Part shown: positions 1 through 7,431 of the stretch, one piece after another
How positions within the stretch are numbered: the stretch's first letter is position 1
How the letters are laid out: each line of letters starts with the position of its first letter
NCBI GenBank assembly: GCA_022567655.1
Contig: JADFGO010000003.1
Location: 1 to 50,651, forward strand
DNA length: 50,651 nt
Direction of reading: 5' to 3'
Origin: Candidatus Neomarinimicrobiota bacterium
GTDB lineage: Bacteria; Fidelibacterota; SORT01
Program-made: the position numbers and the translations under genes
Notes under the pieces: model-generated
What the model saw: only the letters and a program-made list of their open reading frames with translations
What the model was told of the DNA's origin: nothing
Databases searched by the model: none

Positions 1-56
1 TGCGGCAAGCTCAGGCAGATATTAACCACCCGCCGCCTGCACTATTGTTGAAATAC

Positions 57-112
57 GAGATTCTTCGTCATCCGCCAGCTGGCGGATTCCTCAGAATGAC
101 AGCGAGTGCGGG
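57..112. repeat. Intergenic element, copy 1, with 16-bp palindrome
   Basis: The element reads GAGATTCTTCG, then the perfect palindrome TCCGCCAGCTGGCGGA (71-86), then CAGAATGACAGCGAGTGCG. Flanks of the same type recur at 811-852 and, in hairpin form, at 712-754 of the 30.7-kb region, with a different central palindrome each time. Confidence 0.7.
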
Positions 113-116
113 TCAT

Positions 117-155
117 CCGTCAGCTGGTGAAAGGCCCGGCTCCTGACGGGCTGAC
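117..155. repeat. 39-nt direct repeat, copy 1
   Basis: This block matches 694-732 at 36 of 39 positions by eye. Each copy is itself foldable, with GTCAGC near the start and GCTGAC near the end. Confidence 0.75.
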
Positions 156-173
156 CCTTTTCGTTCTTTGGGA

Positions 174-203
174 TGTAGGGGACGCAGATCTGCGTCCCCT
201 ACA
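174..203. repeat. Perfect 30-bp palindrome
   Basis: The left half TGTAGGGGACGCAGA (174-188) is the exact reverse complement of 189-203, with no loop. There is no T tract, so a simple terminator is less likely than a mobile intergenic repeat or a cruciform-forming site. Confidence 0.8.
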
Positions 204-356
204 GAGTTTCACGAAAATTATTTGAGCAGGAGCATCTTCTTCGTTTTATTGAAATCCTCTGGAGAATCTCGTTGTAAGCAAAATTGTAGGGGCAATTCAC
301 GTTTACCCCGAAGAAAGCGGGCCTGCCCGGCAATCGGTCAGACGGGGAATTGCCCC

Positions 357-448
357 GGGACAACTCTTGAGTTGTCCCCACTTATCCCATCGAAGATGGG
401 ATAAGACTCCTCCCTCGAGGGAGGTGGCTTCAGACGAAGTCTGAAGCC
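357..448. repeat. Array of four consecutive hairpins
   Basis: Four inverted repeats follow with almost no spacer: arms 357-366/369-378 (GGGACAACTC), arms 381-391/395-405 (CTTATCCCATC), the 16-nt palindrome 409-424 (CCTCCCTCGAGGGAGG), and arms 426-435/439-448 (GGCTTCAGAC). The sequences are unrelated to one another, so this is not a tandem repeat of one unit. Confidence 0.75.
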
Positions 449-508
449 GGAGGGTGTGATTAGATAATTCTTCCAATTTCCGAGATAATCGAACGATAAC
501 ACCCCTCG

Positions 509-550
509 TCCGTCCCGAACCTTCGGGACGGATACTCCCCTCAAGGGGAG
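509..550. repeat. Two adjacent hairpins
   Basis: Arms 509-519/522-532 (TCCGTCCCGAA) are followed directly by arms 535-541/544-550 (CTCCCCT). They continue the hairpin array of this gene-free region. Confidence 0.7.
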
Positions 551-693
551 AGTTATAATATCCCCTCCTTTCTCCTGTCCGACTAATGAAAGGCGGGGAG
601 TCGAAGGGTGACTGCGTATTCCCCACAGCAAAACAACGCAGGCACCTGCGTGACTGCGCCACAAAAATATATTTACACACTGTCATTCTGAAT

Positions 694-732
694 CCGTCAG
701 CCGGTCAAAGGCCCTGCTCCTGACGGGCTGAC
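694..732. repeat. 39-nt direct repeat, copy 2
   Basis: This is the second copy of the 117-155 block with three substitutions. Here the arms CCGTCAGCC (694-702) and GGCTGACGG (726-734) can pair. It is preceded by TGTCATTCTGA, the complement of the CAGAATGACA flank seen at the other elements. Confidence 0.75.
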
Positions 733-810
733 GGGTGAAGAATCTCAGCCGGAGTGAGAATGACTATAAGTTTACTGTCTATTACCATTAATTTACACGT
801 ATCTGTTCGG

Positions 811-852
811 GATTCTTCGTCCGCCAGCCGGCGGACTCAGAATGACAGCGAC
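811..852. repeat. Intergenic element, copy 2
   Basis: The order is as in copy 1: GATTCTTCG, inverted repeat 819-825/830-836 (GTCCGCC), CAGAATGACAGCGA. It ends about 30 nt before the stop codon of the minus-strand UspA gene, so it lies in that gene's 3' region. Confidence 0.7.
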
Positions 853-882
853 TTAAAATAAATAGCAACTGATTCGACGGGT

Positions 883-1794
883 CTATCTCTCCCTTTTCAG
901 TACCAAAACCGGACAATTCGCCCTGTGTACGACTTTGTTTACGTTGCTTCCCATCAGGAGTCTCTCGAAGCCGCTTTTCCCTTGCGAGGGGATAACGATG
1001 AGATCTATCTCTTCTTCATGAGCGAAGTCGACTATTTTTTGACCCGGTCTTCCGTGCGCCACTCTCGTGTAGACTTCGATCCCTTCAAGGGGAGCCTTTG
1101 ATAAGAAATCAGAGAGTGCCGTTTCCGCCGCTTCGACCTGGCTGTTTGTGATATAATCTTCGTCTATGCTTTCCTGATCTACATATCCCGGAAGTTCGAC
1201 CGGCTCGGTAACATGCAGAATAGTCAGTTTGGCTCCGTAACTCCTTGCAAGTTCCGACGTAGTCCAAAGAGCGGTTGTGGAAGCGTCGCTGAAATCAACA
1301 GGCAGCAGTATCGAGCGATAGTTCGGATATCCCTGAGGTTTACCGTCCGGCCCGCACCGGACAGTCATAACCGGACAATTCGAAAGCCTTATTATCTTTT
1401 CGGCGACGCTGCCCATAACGAGGCGGCGGATACCCGTTCTCCCGTGAGTGCCCATGACGATCAGATCGGAACTGTTTTCAGCTGCGTATCTGATGATCTC
1501 GCTTGTCGGGGAAATTCCTCTTAACAGGATTTTTTCGATGAGGACGGGAGTTTCAATCATCCCCTCTTTTGTGTGCAGCATCTCCTCCGCCGATGTCATA
1601 ACAGTGTCATAAGTGAGAGAGCTCTTTGCAAACAGTGAATTTATCTTTGCCGGATCGCCCTCATGAACCGTAACAACGTGGAGCATCGTTACCGTACCCT
1701 GAGAACGCTCGGCGATAGTTACCGCCTGATGCAGAGCTGCATCGGCGCAGGGAGAAAAATCCGTCGGCAAAAGAATATTCCTGAAGGCGCTCAT
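883..1794 (-). CDS. Tandem universal stress protein (two UspA domains)
   Basis: A 303-residue protein made of two UspA folds in tandem. Domain 1 starts with NILLPTDFSPCADAAL and ends with the nucleotide-binding signature GTHGRTGIRRLVMGS; domain 2 starts at SILLPVDFSDAS (about residue 160) and ends with the variant SQGKSGFERLLMGSNV. UspA proteins are cytoplasmic, usually bind ATP or act as dimers, and aid survival under stress; tandem forms make the dimer within one chain. The first domain keeps the G-x2-G-x9-GS pattern, the second has Ser in place of the first Gly. It is last in a three-gene minus-strand run, 18 nt after the exported protein's stop. No clear ribosome binding site precedes its ATG. 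Confidence 0.93.
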   Translation of the reverse strand: MSAFRNILLPTDFSPCADAALHQAVTIAERSQGTVTMLHVVTVHEGDPAKINSLFAKSSLTYDTVMTSAEEMLHTKEGMIETPVLIEKILLRGISPTSEIIRYAAENSSDLIVMGTHGRTGIRRLVMGSVAEKIIRLSNCPVMTVRCGPDGKPQGYPNYRSILLPVDFSDASTTALWTTSELARSYGAKLTILHVTEPVELPGYVDQESIDEDYITNSQVEAAETALSDFLSKAPLEGIEVYTRVAHGRPGQKIVDFAHEEEIDLIVIPSQGKSGFERLLMGSNVNKVVHRANCPVLVLKRER

Positions 1795-1812
1795 TTAAAT
1801 TTAGAATGAGGT

Positions 1813-2709
1813 TTATTCAACGTTCCGGGTTTCCCATGATTCTAAAACGCCGTTCCGAAAAGTTATGATTACGAACGGTTCTCTGTCATAGCTCCATATT
1901 TCAAATAGATCGCCATCCTCTCTCCTGCTTTTCGCCCTCACGGGATTTCCCCATGAAAGCAATACAGCCTCTCTGGACATCTTTTTTGATATAGCTTCAT
2001 TTTCTATCTTTTGCCAGAGTTTTTTGTCCCAGCCGGGGTTGGCGATTCTCGGGTTTACCTTATGAAATATCTTTTCTAAATAGGCGGGCTCCGTAAGAGG
2101 GGACAAGTTCAATTCCGAAAAATTCAAGTCTATGAATATCTTGACTCCTCCCGGTTCAAAAAGAATGAGACGTATCGGTTTTTCCGATCTGTCGCTCCAT
2201 GCTGTCTTCCACAAGTAAAGCGGTTCGAGGTTGGTAATTACCTGCGGCTTCCGGACGTTGAGGACTGAATCGTGAGTATAAAAAGTTGAGCGGTTGTTCC
2301 AGAGTATGGCGCCCACAAATTTTTGAGCCCTTTTCATTTCATCGATAAAAGCAATATCCCGAAGATGACCGTCGAAACTGAGCCCGTATAACAGTGTGTC
2401 GGAATCGAGGAGGTTAACGGTGACGAAGTATGGATCAAAATGATCCTTCTTATCTACATCTATAATTACGCCCCGTCGACCATAGACCTGTGCCGGTTCA
2501 GGGGTGATAGACTTAATCCGTGAAACTGACCACGAATTATACGGTTCGAGGAATCTCGAAGTGTCTATAGGGAGGAAGATGATCTCTTTGTCGATCCAGA
2601 GGGTGGGGTCGGGAGGCAGGAAGCTGTTCTGCGCCCCCGCCTCGGTGGCAACAAAAATGAGGAACGTCAGGATGTAAGGATTAGCTGTTTTCGGGATGTT
2701 CGATTTCAT
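1813..2709 (-). CDS. Exported protein with BamE/SmpA-like C-terminus
   Basis: A protein of about 298 residues of unknown function. I chose the ATG at 2709 over an upstream TTG at 2724 because it places a normal signal peptide first (MKSNIPKTANPYILTFLIFV, then cleavage near AGAQ). The mature part has no enzyme motif I recognise. The C-terminal 60 residues (REAVLLSWGNPVRAKS, then EIWSYDR, then ITFRNGVLESWE) match the general pattern of small outer-membrane SmpA/BamE-like domains: a helix, a G-x-P turn, and strands ending in FxxGxLxxW. Its start overlaps the 3' end of the phosphatase gene by about 29 nt, which suggests translational coupling. Envelope location is inferred. Confidence 0.7.
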   Translation of the reverse strand: MKSNIPKTANPYILTFLIFVATEAGAQNSFLPPDPTLWIDKEIIFLPIDTSRFLEPYNSWSVSRIKSITPEPAQVYGRRGVIIDVDKKDHFDPYFVTVNLLDSDTLLYGLSFDGHLRDIAFIDEMKRAQKFVGAILWNNRSTFYTHDSVLNVRKPQVITNLEPLYLWKTAWSDRSEKPIRLILFEPGGVKIFIDLNFSELNLSPLTEPAYLEKIFHKVNPRIANPGWDKKLWQKIENEAISKKMSREAVLLSWGNPVRAKSRREDGDLFEIWSYDREPFVIITFRNGVLESWETRNVE

Positions 2710-3310
2710 CTTTGAGCGCCGCAAGGTGAGCAGAATCGTTGATTGTCAGGAGTTCGGCTTCCATCTGTCCGAGAACGTTCAGGATATTGATGCATCCGTT
2801 ATTTTGACCTTTCTCCCAAATTTCGCTGAGGGGCATCGGCAAAAGCATGTCGAGGATTATTGTGTTCAAACCGCCGTGCCCGACGATGAGCAGATCGCCT
2901 CTCTGCTGTTGACCCGTGAGCTCTTCAAGAACCGGTTTTAGTCGCTCCTGCACTTCGATAATAGACTCCCCTCCCTCCGGTTTGAACTCGGTGTGCGACA
3001 TTCCGCTGTCAGCTTGAGCTTTAAAATAACCCTCCCAGCTTTCGCCTTCCAAGTTTCCGAGATTCCGTTCCTGCAGGTTTTTCTCGGGCACGAGAACCGC
3101 GCCTATGATATCGCTGATAATCAAAGCGCTGTCGAGAGCGCGGTCGAGGTTGGAAGTGTGTATTGCAGTTATCCCTTTGTTCCTGAGCGCTTCTCCGGTC
3201 ATTCGCGCCTGTTCGATACCTGTGGAGTTCAGATTTCCCGGGGTTCTTCCCTGCAGGACTCCCCGCACATTCTCCTCAGTTTCCCCATGCCTGACGATGT
3301 ATAACAGCAT
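2681..3310 (-). CDS. Histidine phosphatase (phosphoglycerate mutase-like)
   Basis: A 209-residue member of the histidine phosphatase superfamily. The catalytic RHGETEEN motif sits at residues 7-14, followed by the GRTPGNLNSTGIEQA loop; the central RALDSALIIS helix and the second catalytic His in LIVGHGGLN complete the active site. Close relatives include alpha-ribazole phosphatase and broad-specificity phosphatases; the substrate cannot be told from sequence. No cobalamin synthesis gene is adjacent. The ATG at 3310 is preferred over the TTG at 3313 because GGAG then has a 5-nt rather than 2-nt spacing. It heads the minus-strand run and diverges from rho across a 557-nt gap. Confidence 0.9.
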   Translation of the reverse strand: MLLYIVRHGETEENVRGVLQGRTPGNLNSTGIEQARMTGEALRNKGITAIHTSNLDRALDSALIISDIIGAVLVPEKNLQERNLGNLEGESWEGYFKAQADSGMSHTEFKPEGGESIIEVQERLKPVLEELTGQQQRGDLLIVGHGGLNTIILDMLLPMPLSEIWEKGQNNGCINILNVLGQMEAELLTINDSAHLAALKDEIEHPENS

Positions 3311-3451
3311 CAATTCTCCTTAAAGAGTGTTAATGTAGGAAAGATACGCCGAATATTCCAAGCTGCTTGGAGTCGAAAGATTATTATCCTTATACCGAAT
3401 TATGAAACTTATATCGAATCAATTTCGTCTAATAAGAGGAAGGATTTCCGG

Positions 3452-3559
3452 GGATACACAGATACGTCTTCCGGAATAGCCGTTTCGAGCGGAATCTATC
3501 TTTACAGGTTTGAAACGGGGGAATTTGTCAAGACGAAAAAGATGGTGCTTGTAAGATAG
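3452..3559 (+). pseudogene. Fossil C-terminal tail of a secreted, T9SS/FlgD-like protein
   Basis: This frame, open upstream but without a usable start, encodes 35 residues ending SSGIYLYRFETGEFVKTKKM then VLVR and a stop. This is the classic end of the C-terminal sorting or FlgD-like Ig domain of large secreted proteins in Bacteroidetes, Ignavibacteria and Marinimicrobia (GxYxYRLxTGxFxxTKKMVLLR). The preceding residues do not continue the expected domain, and no upstream gene remains. I read it as the remnant of a deleted secreted-protein gene lying between the histidine phosphatase and rho. Recognition rests on the tail alone. Confidence 0.65.
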
Positions 3560-3602
3560 TGATTCCGAAGTGTGAGTAATTTAGTCGAAACATATTTTTT
3601 TC

Positions 3603-3628
3603 TTGACATGACGATTTATTAGTATAAA
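3603..3628 (+). promoter_or_regulatory. Possible promoter for the rho gene run
   Basis: TTGACA at 3603-3608 and TATAAA at 3623-3628 lie 240 nt before rho. The 14-nt spacer is short for a sigma-70-type promoter, so this is tentative. If used, it leaves a leader of about 230 nt; rho genes are often autoregulated through a long leader. I see no other feature in 3629-3867 apart from the AAGGAAAG ribosome binding site before the rho ATG. Confidence 0.3.
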
Positions 3629-3867
3629 TTAACACAGCTACAACGTTTTGTCCCCGAAAAATGCAGAACAAACTTCTTCACAAATATATAAATCATGGCA
3701 AAACGAAAGCGAAAACAGGAAATTAGAAAGATATTTTAGGGGTTATCTGCCGAAAGGTTTACCGAATTTCACGATTTAAGGTTAGAAGTCTGATTAAATA
3801 AATTAGATATTGCCTTTCAGCGGCACAATTCAACAAGCAATAAAATATTTCAAAAGGAAAGAATTTA

Positions 3868-5127
3868 ATGGAAACTGATATCAAAGAACTTCAATCGATG
3901 AAAATAGCCGAGCTTTCAAATCTTGCTGTCGAGCTCGAGCTGCCGGATGCATCGAATATGAAAAAACAGGAATTGATTTTCGGCATCCTTGAGGCAAGGG
4001 CGGATAAAGAGGGGCAAATACATTCCGAGGGTGTATTGGAGATACTGCCGGACGGGTACGGATTTCTTCGTTCGGTGGACTATAACTATCTGCCGGGACC
4101 GGATGACGTATATATTTCGCCGTCACAAATTAAGAGGTTCAGCCTGAGGACAGGGGATACGGTGGCGGGTCAGATAAGACCGCCTAAAGACAATGAACGG
4201 TTTTTTGCCTTATTGAAGGTCGAAAAGGTGAACGATCAAGACCCTGAAAAGGCAAAGGAAGTAGTCCGCTTCGACAATCTTACTCCACTCTATCCCGAAG
4301 AGATTATAGATCTCGAGGCGGAACCGAACGGTTATTCAATGAGGATAATGAATTTATTGACGCCCATCGGTAAGGGACAGCGCGGGCTTATAGTTGCACA
4401 ACCGAAAACGGGAAAGACGATGCTTCTTCAAAAACTGGCTAACAGCATTACGAGGAACCATCCGGAGATAAAACTTATGGTCTTGTTGATAGACGAGAGA
4501 CCCGAAGAGGTCACGGACATGGAACGGTCGGTTGATGCGGAAGTTATCTCGTCCACGTTCGATGAGCCGCCGGAAAGGCATGTCCAGGTGGCGGACATGG
4601 TACTCGAAAAAGCACGCAGGCTGGTCGAGTACGAGATGGACGTAGTCATCCTGTTAGACAGCCTGACACGCCTGGCACGGGCGCATAATACAGTTGTACC
4701 CCACAGTGGTAAAATACTCTCAGGCGGCGTTGATTCTAATGCACTGCACAGACCTAAGCGTTTCTTCGGCGCTGCGAGGAACGTCGAAGGAGGGGGAAGC
4801 CTGACGATACTTGCTACCGCGCTGATTGACACAGGAAGCAGGATGGATGACGTTATCTTCGAAGAATTCAAAGGGACGGGTAATATGGAACTTGTTCTCG
4901 ACAGGAGATTGAGTGACAGAAGGATATTCCCTTCGATTGAGTTGAACCGCTCCGGCACAAGAAAGGAAGAGCTGCTGCTTTCGAAAGATCAACTTAACAG
5001 ACTATGGATTCTGCGCAAATTCCTCAGCGATCTGAATCCGGTAGAGGGTATGGAATTTCTTTTAGAGAGAATGAGAAGAACCAAGAGTAATAAAGAATTC
5101 CTTGCATCTATGAGCGATTGGAAGTAG
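3868..5127 (+). CDS. rho: Transcription termination factor Rho
   Basis: A 419-residue hexameric RNA helicase that ends transcription. The N-terminal Rho-N helical domain (about 1-50, [15 protein letters not shown]) is followed by the RNA-binding cold-shock fold (55-130, with [18 protein letters not shown]). The ATPase core has Walker A PKTGKT at residues 179-184, Walker [17 protein letters not shown], the Q-loop region [20 protein letters not shown], and the arginine-finger segment [10 protein letters not shown]. The length equals the short form without an inserted N-terminal domain. An RBS (AAGGAAAG) precedes the ATG. It opens a long plus-strand gene run. Confidence 0.98.
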   Translation: METDIKELQSMKIAELSNLAVELELPDASNMKKQELIFGILEARADKEGQIHSEGVLEILPDGYGFLRSVDYNYLPGPDDVYISPSQIKRFSLRTGDTVAGQIRPPKDNERFFALLKVEKVNDQDPEKAKEVVRFDNLTPLYPEEIIDLEAEPNGYSMRIMNLLTPIGKGQRGLIVAQPKTGKTMLLQKLANSITRNHPEIKLMVLLIDERPEEVTDMERSVDAEVISSTFDEPPERHVQVADMVLEKARRLVEYEMDVVILLDSLTRLARAHNTVVPHSGKILSGGVDSNALHRPKRFFGAARNVEGGGSLTILATALIDTGSRMDDVIFEEFKGTGNMELVLDRRLSDRRIFPSIELNRSGTRKEELLLSKDQLNRLWILRKFLSDLNPVEGMEFLLERMRRTKSNKEFLASMSDWK

Positions 5128-5216
5128 TATAGTGCAGGATACTCTTAGAAGGGCGTACTTTAATTAGTTTTTCAAGATTCTTATTTATATAACCAGGGCT
5201 TTTGCCGGAGCCTTCA

Positions 5217-5873
5217 ATGCGTTCTATTCGTGTATACAGAGTTCGAATAAAAATCAATCCTGACGGTAAGGTTTCAAGTCACCATTTCCGGGCGTATATG
5301 CTCAAGAAATTTCCGGACAGCAAGCTCGTTGAATATTCCGGTGGAGCCACAGACAAGATTAGGTCCACCCCTCTGATCCAGTATAAGATACTCGATTCCG
5401 ATCCATTTATCATCGCAGTCGAGGACGGTGTTGATGCTCTAAAGGAAGTGCTGCCGCAGCTCTCTGAACTCTATCTCGGGCATAACAAGTACGGGATCAT
5501 CGAAATAGAGAAAAACGAAACTGACTCCGAGATAGGAGTTACGACCAAACGTAAGAAGTACACGTTCGAAACTCCATGGTTAGCGCTCGGTGAGGAGGAC
5601 TACGGAAAATTTAAGTATTTGTACCAGCAGGAACGCGATGCCGCTCTCTCGAAAATGCTCATCAGGAATATACTCGGTCTTGCAAGAACTTTTAAGTGCG
5701 AGGTGGACATGCGGATCAAGGCGCGCCACGAACTGAAAGAGATCCCTCCATTCAAACTCGGCACCTCAATCTCGGGTTTCGTCGGAGGTTTTGAAACGAA
5801 CTTCAAAATCCCCGAACACCTTGGAATAGGCAACCTCTCAGACAGAGGCTTCGGAAGCATAATCCCAAAATAA
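5217..5873 (+). CDS. Solitary Cas6-like (Cas6b-type) RAMP protein
   Basis: A 218-residue protein with the framework of Cas6b-type CRISPR RNA endonucleases: TPLIQYKILDSDPFIIAVED near the N-terminus, FETPWLALGEEDYGKF in the middle, RNILGLARTF, and the C-terminal glycine-rich RNA-binding loop in GFVGGFETNFKIPEHLGIGN followed by SDRGFGSI. Those blocks are established Cas6 hallmarks. However, the N-terminal HNH-type histidine pair that usually precedes the LIQYK block is absent here (LVEYSGGATDKIRST), so catalysis is doubtful. No CRISPR array or other cas gene exists in the window; it sits between rho and an aminotransferase. The ATG at 5217 has GGAG six nt upstream and is preferred to a TTG at 5202. 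Confidence 0.72.
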   Translation: MRSIRVYRVRIKINPDGKVSSHHFRAYMLKKFPDSKLVEYSGGATDKIRSTPLIQYKILDSDPFIIAVEDGVDALKEVLPQLSELYLGHNKYGIIEIEKNETDSEIGVTTKRKKYTFETPWLALGEEDYGKFKYLYQQERDAALSKMLIRNILGLARTFKCEVDMRIKARHELKEIPPFKLGTSISGFVGGFETNFKIPEHLGIGNLSDRGFGSIIPK

Positions 5874-5945
5874 ATCCTGCTTTATTCTTCTTGCGGAGAG
5901 GCGGGTAGAGCCTTATATTTTCTGGCTGTGAAGGAATAAGTTGAA

Positions 5946-7136
5946 ATGGTCAGATTAGCGGACAGATTAAAAAATATCAAGCCATCCACCACCATGGTTG
6001 TAATGGCGCTGGCATCGGATATGAAATCAGAGGGTGTGGACCTCGTCGATTTAGGAGCAGGCGAACCTGATTTCCCTACACCTGAATATATCAAAGCCTT
6101 AGCGACGAAAGCTATGGCTGAGGGTTATACGAAATATACGAAGGTCGATGGAATACCCGAGCTTAAGGAAGCGATAGCGTTCAAACTCGAACGGGATAAC
6201 GATTTAAAATTCACTCACGACCAGATTGTTGTTACCAGCGGGGCGAAGCAGGCGATATATAACGCTATAATGGCGACGGTAAACAAAGGTGACGAAGTGA
6301 TCATACTGGTTCCCTACTGGGTCTCGTTCCCCGAGATAGTCAAGATGGCTGATGGTGTACCGGTGTTTGCCCAGCTCGATCCTGAATCTGAATTTCGACA
6401 CACGGAAAACCGGTTCGACAGTTATGTTACCGAGAGGACGACCGCAGTGATACTGAACTCCCCATCGAACCCGGCGGGTTCGATGTTGGATGATGAATTC
6501 ATACACGACGTGATCAAATCCGCAAAAGAAAACAACCTTCTTATAATATCAGATGAAACCTACGAGCGTATAACATATGAGAAGAAGTATAAAAGTGTAG
6601 CTGCATATGAGGAGGCATACGATCTGACGCTTACTGTGAACTCAATGTCAAAAAGCTACTCGATGACCGGGTGGCGTATCGGGTTCGGCGCAGGAGAGAA
6701 GGAATTGATTAAGGCAATGAGCAAGATTCAGTCGCAAAGCACGTCGAACGCGAATTCGATAGCTCAGAAGGCGTCGGTCGGAGCATTGATGGGAGATCAG
6801 CAAGACGTAGAGGGTATGAGAAAAGAGTACATGGAAAGAAGGGACGCGATATACGACGGTTTGAACCGGTTACCCGGAATTGAAGCCAACAAACCGGAGG
6901 GTTCATTTTTCATATTTCCCGACGTGAGCTCATACTATGGGAAGTCGGTAAACGGAAACGTAATAAACGATTCCACCGAGTTTTCCAAATTTTTGGTCGA
7001 GTATGCAAAAGTCGTTGTCATACCGGGAGAGGCATTCGGTTCGGATAATAACATCAGAATATCGTTTGCGACATCGATAGAAGAATTGGATAAAGGCGTT
7101 CAGCGTATTGGAGACGCTTTAAACTTATTGAATTAA
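5946..7136 (+). CDS. Aspartate aminotransferase-type PLP enzyme (class I fold)
   Basis: A 396-residue class I/II aminotransferase. LGAGEPDFPTPEYIKA binds the substrate carboxylate, the TSGAKQAIYNA segment anchors the cofactor phosphate, LNSPSNPAGSM holds the Asn contacting PLP, ISDETYERITYE carries the Asp and Tyr, and the PLP lysine is K236 in SMSKSYSMTGWRIGFG. The C-terminal Arg is in NNIRISFATS. The subfamily is the AspC/AspB-like Ib group that moves the amino group between aspartate or prephenate and 2-oxoglutarate; prephenate use cannot be excluded. An AAGGA site lies about ten nt before the ATG. It is 72 nt from the Cas6-like gene. Confidence 0.92.
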   Translation: MVRLADRLKNIKPSTTMVVMALASDMKSEGVDLVDLGAGEPDFPTPEYIKALATKAMAEGYTKYTKVDGIPELKEAIAFKLERDNDLKFTHDQIVVTSGAKQAIYNAIMATVNKGDEVIILVPYWVSFPEIVKMADGVPVFAQLDPESEFRHTENRFDSYVTERTTAVILNSPSNPAGSMLDDEFIHDVIKSAKENNLLIISDETYERITYEKKYKSVAAYEEAYDLTLTVNSMSKSYSMTGWRIGFGAGEKELIKAMSKIQSQSTSNANSIAQKASVGALMGDQQDVEGMRKEYMERRDAIYDGLNRLPGIEANKPEGSFFIFPDVSSYYGKSVNGNVINDSTEFSKFLVEYAKVVVIPGEAFGSDNNIRISFATSIEELDKGVQRIGDALNLLN

Positions 7137-7151
7137 AAGTTGGAGGAGAAA

Positions 7152-7367
7152 TTGAAAGAAGGAATTCATCCCGAATATAAATTAAGCAGAGTTACCTGCG
7201 CATGCGGAAATACGTTTGAAACGCGTTCGACCGCAAGCGATCTGCGCGTGGAAATCTGTTCCGCATGTCATCCGTTTTTCACCGGTAAACAGAAGCTGGT
7301 GGATTCGGCCGGAAGGGTAGAAAAATTCCGCAGGAAATATGGAATCAGCGAAGAAGCAGAAGCTTAA
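7152..7367 (+). CDS. rpmE: 50S ribosomal protein L31 (zinc-binding type)
   Basis: A 71-residue ribosomal protein L31. [20 protein letters not shown] is the standard start of the family. Four cysteines in a CxC and CxxC arrangement (CAC; CSAC in [12 protein letters not shown]) make the zinc-binding 'C+' form, and [18 protein letters not shown] is the conserved end. The TTG at 7152 is preferred to the TTG at 7140 because the strong GGAGGAG (7142-7148) then becomes the ribosome binding site instead of coding sequence, and the protein begins where L31 usually does. It precedes yqhQ, prfA and prmC, a neighbourhood also seen in other bacteria. Confidence 0.95.
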   Translation: MKEGIHPEYKLSRVTCACGNTFETRSTASDLRVEICSACHPFFTGKQKLVDSAGRVEKFRRKYGISEEAEA

Positions 7368-7389
7368 ATACGTATTACAATAAAACAGG

Positions 7390-7422
7390 GCGTCTGAACA
7401 TCAGGTTCAGACGCTTCTTTTT
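7390..7422 (+). terminator. Intrinsic terminator after rpmE
   Basis: Perfect 10-bp stem GCGTCTGAAC (7390-7399) and GTTCAGACGC (7405-7414) with a 5-nt loop, followed by TTCTTTTT. It lies 22 nt after rpmE and ends only nine nt before the next ATG (7432), so it may work as an attenuator within the gene run. Confidence 0.85.
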
Positions 7423-7431
7423 GAATTAAAC

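Larger units (their letters stand above)
1..882. other. Gene-free region built of inverted and direct repeats
   Basis: I find no credible gene here; the open frames run straight through palindromes and have no ribosome binding sites or recognisable products. The stretch is a mosaic of at least nine short inverted repeats placed nearly end to end, plus two copies of a 39-nt block (117-155 and 694-732) and two copies of an element reading ATTCTTCG, then an inverted repeat, then CAGAATGACAGCGA. A similar composition returns at 30642-30971. It lies downstream of the minus-strand UspA gene ending at 883, so some hairpins may terminate that transcript. Most resemble intergenic repeat elements rather than genes. 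Confidence 0.7.

Noticed and set aside
168-686. Several open frames of 60-127 codons on both strands
   Set aside because: They run through palindromes and direct repeats, have no RBS or recognisable product, and overlap each other on opposite strands.
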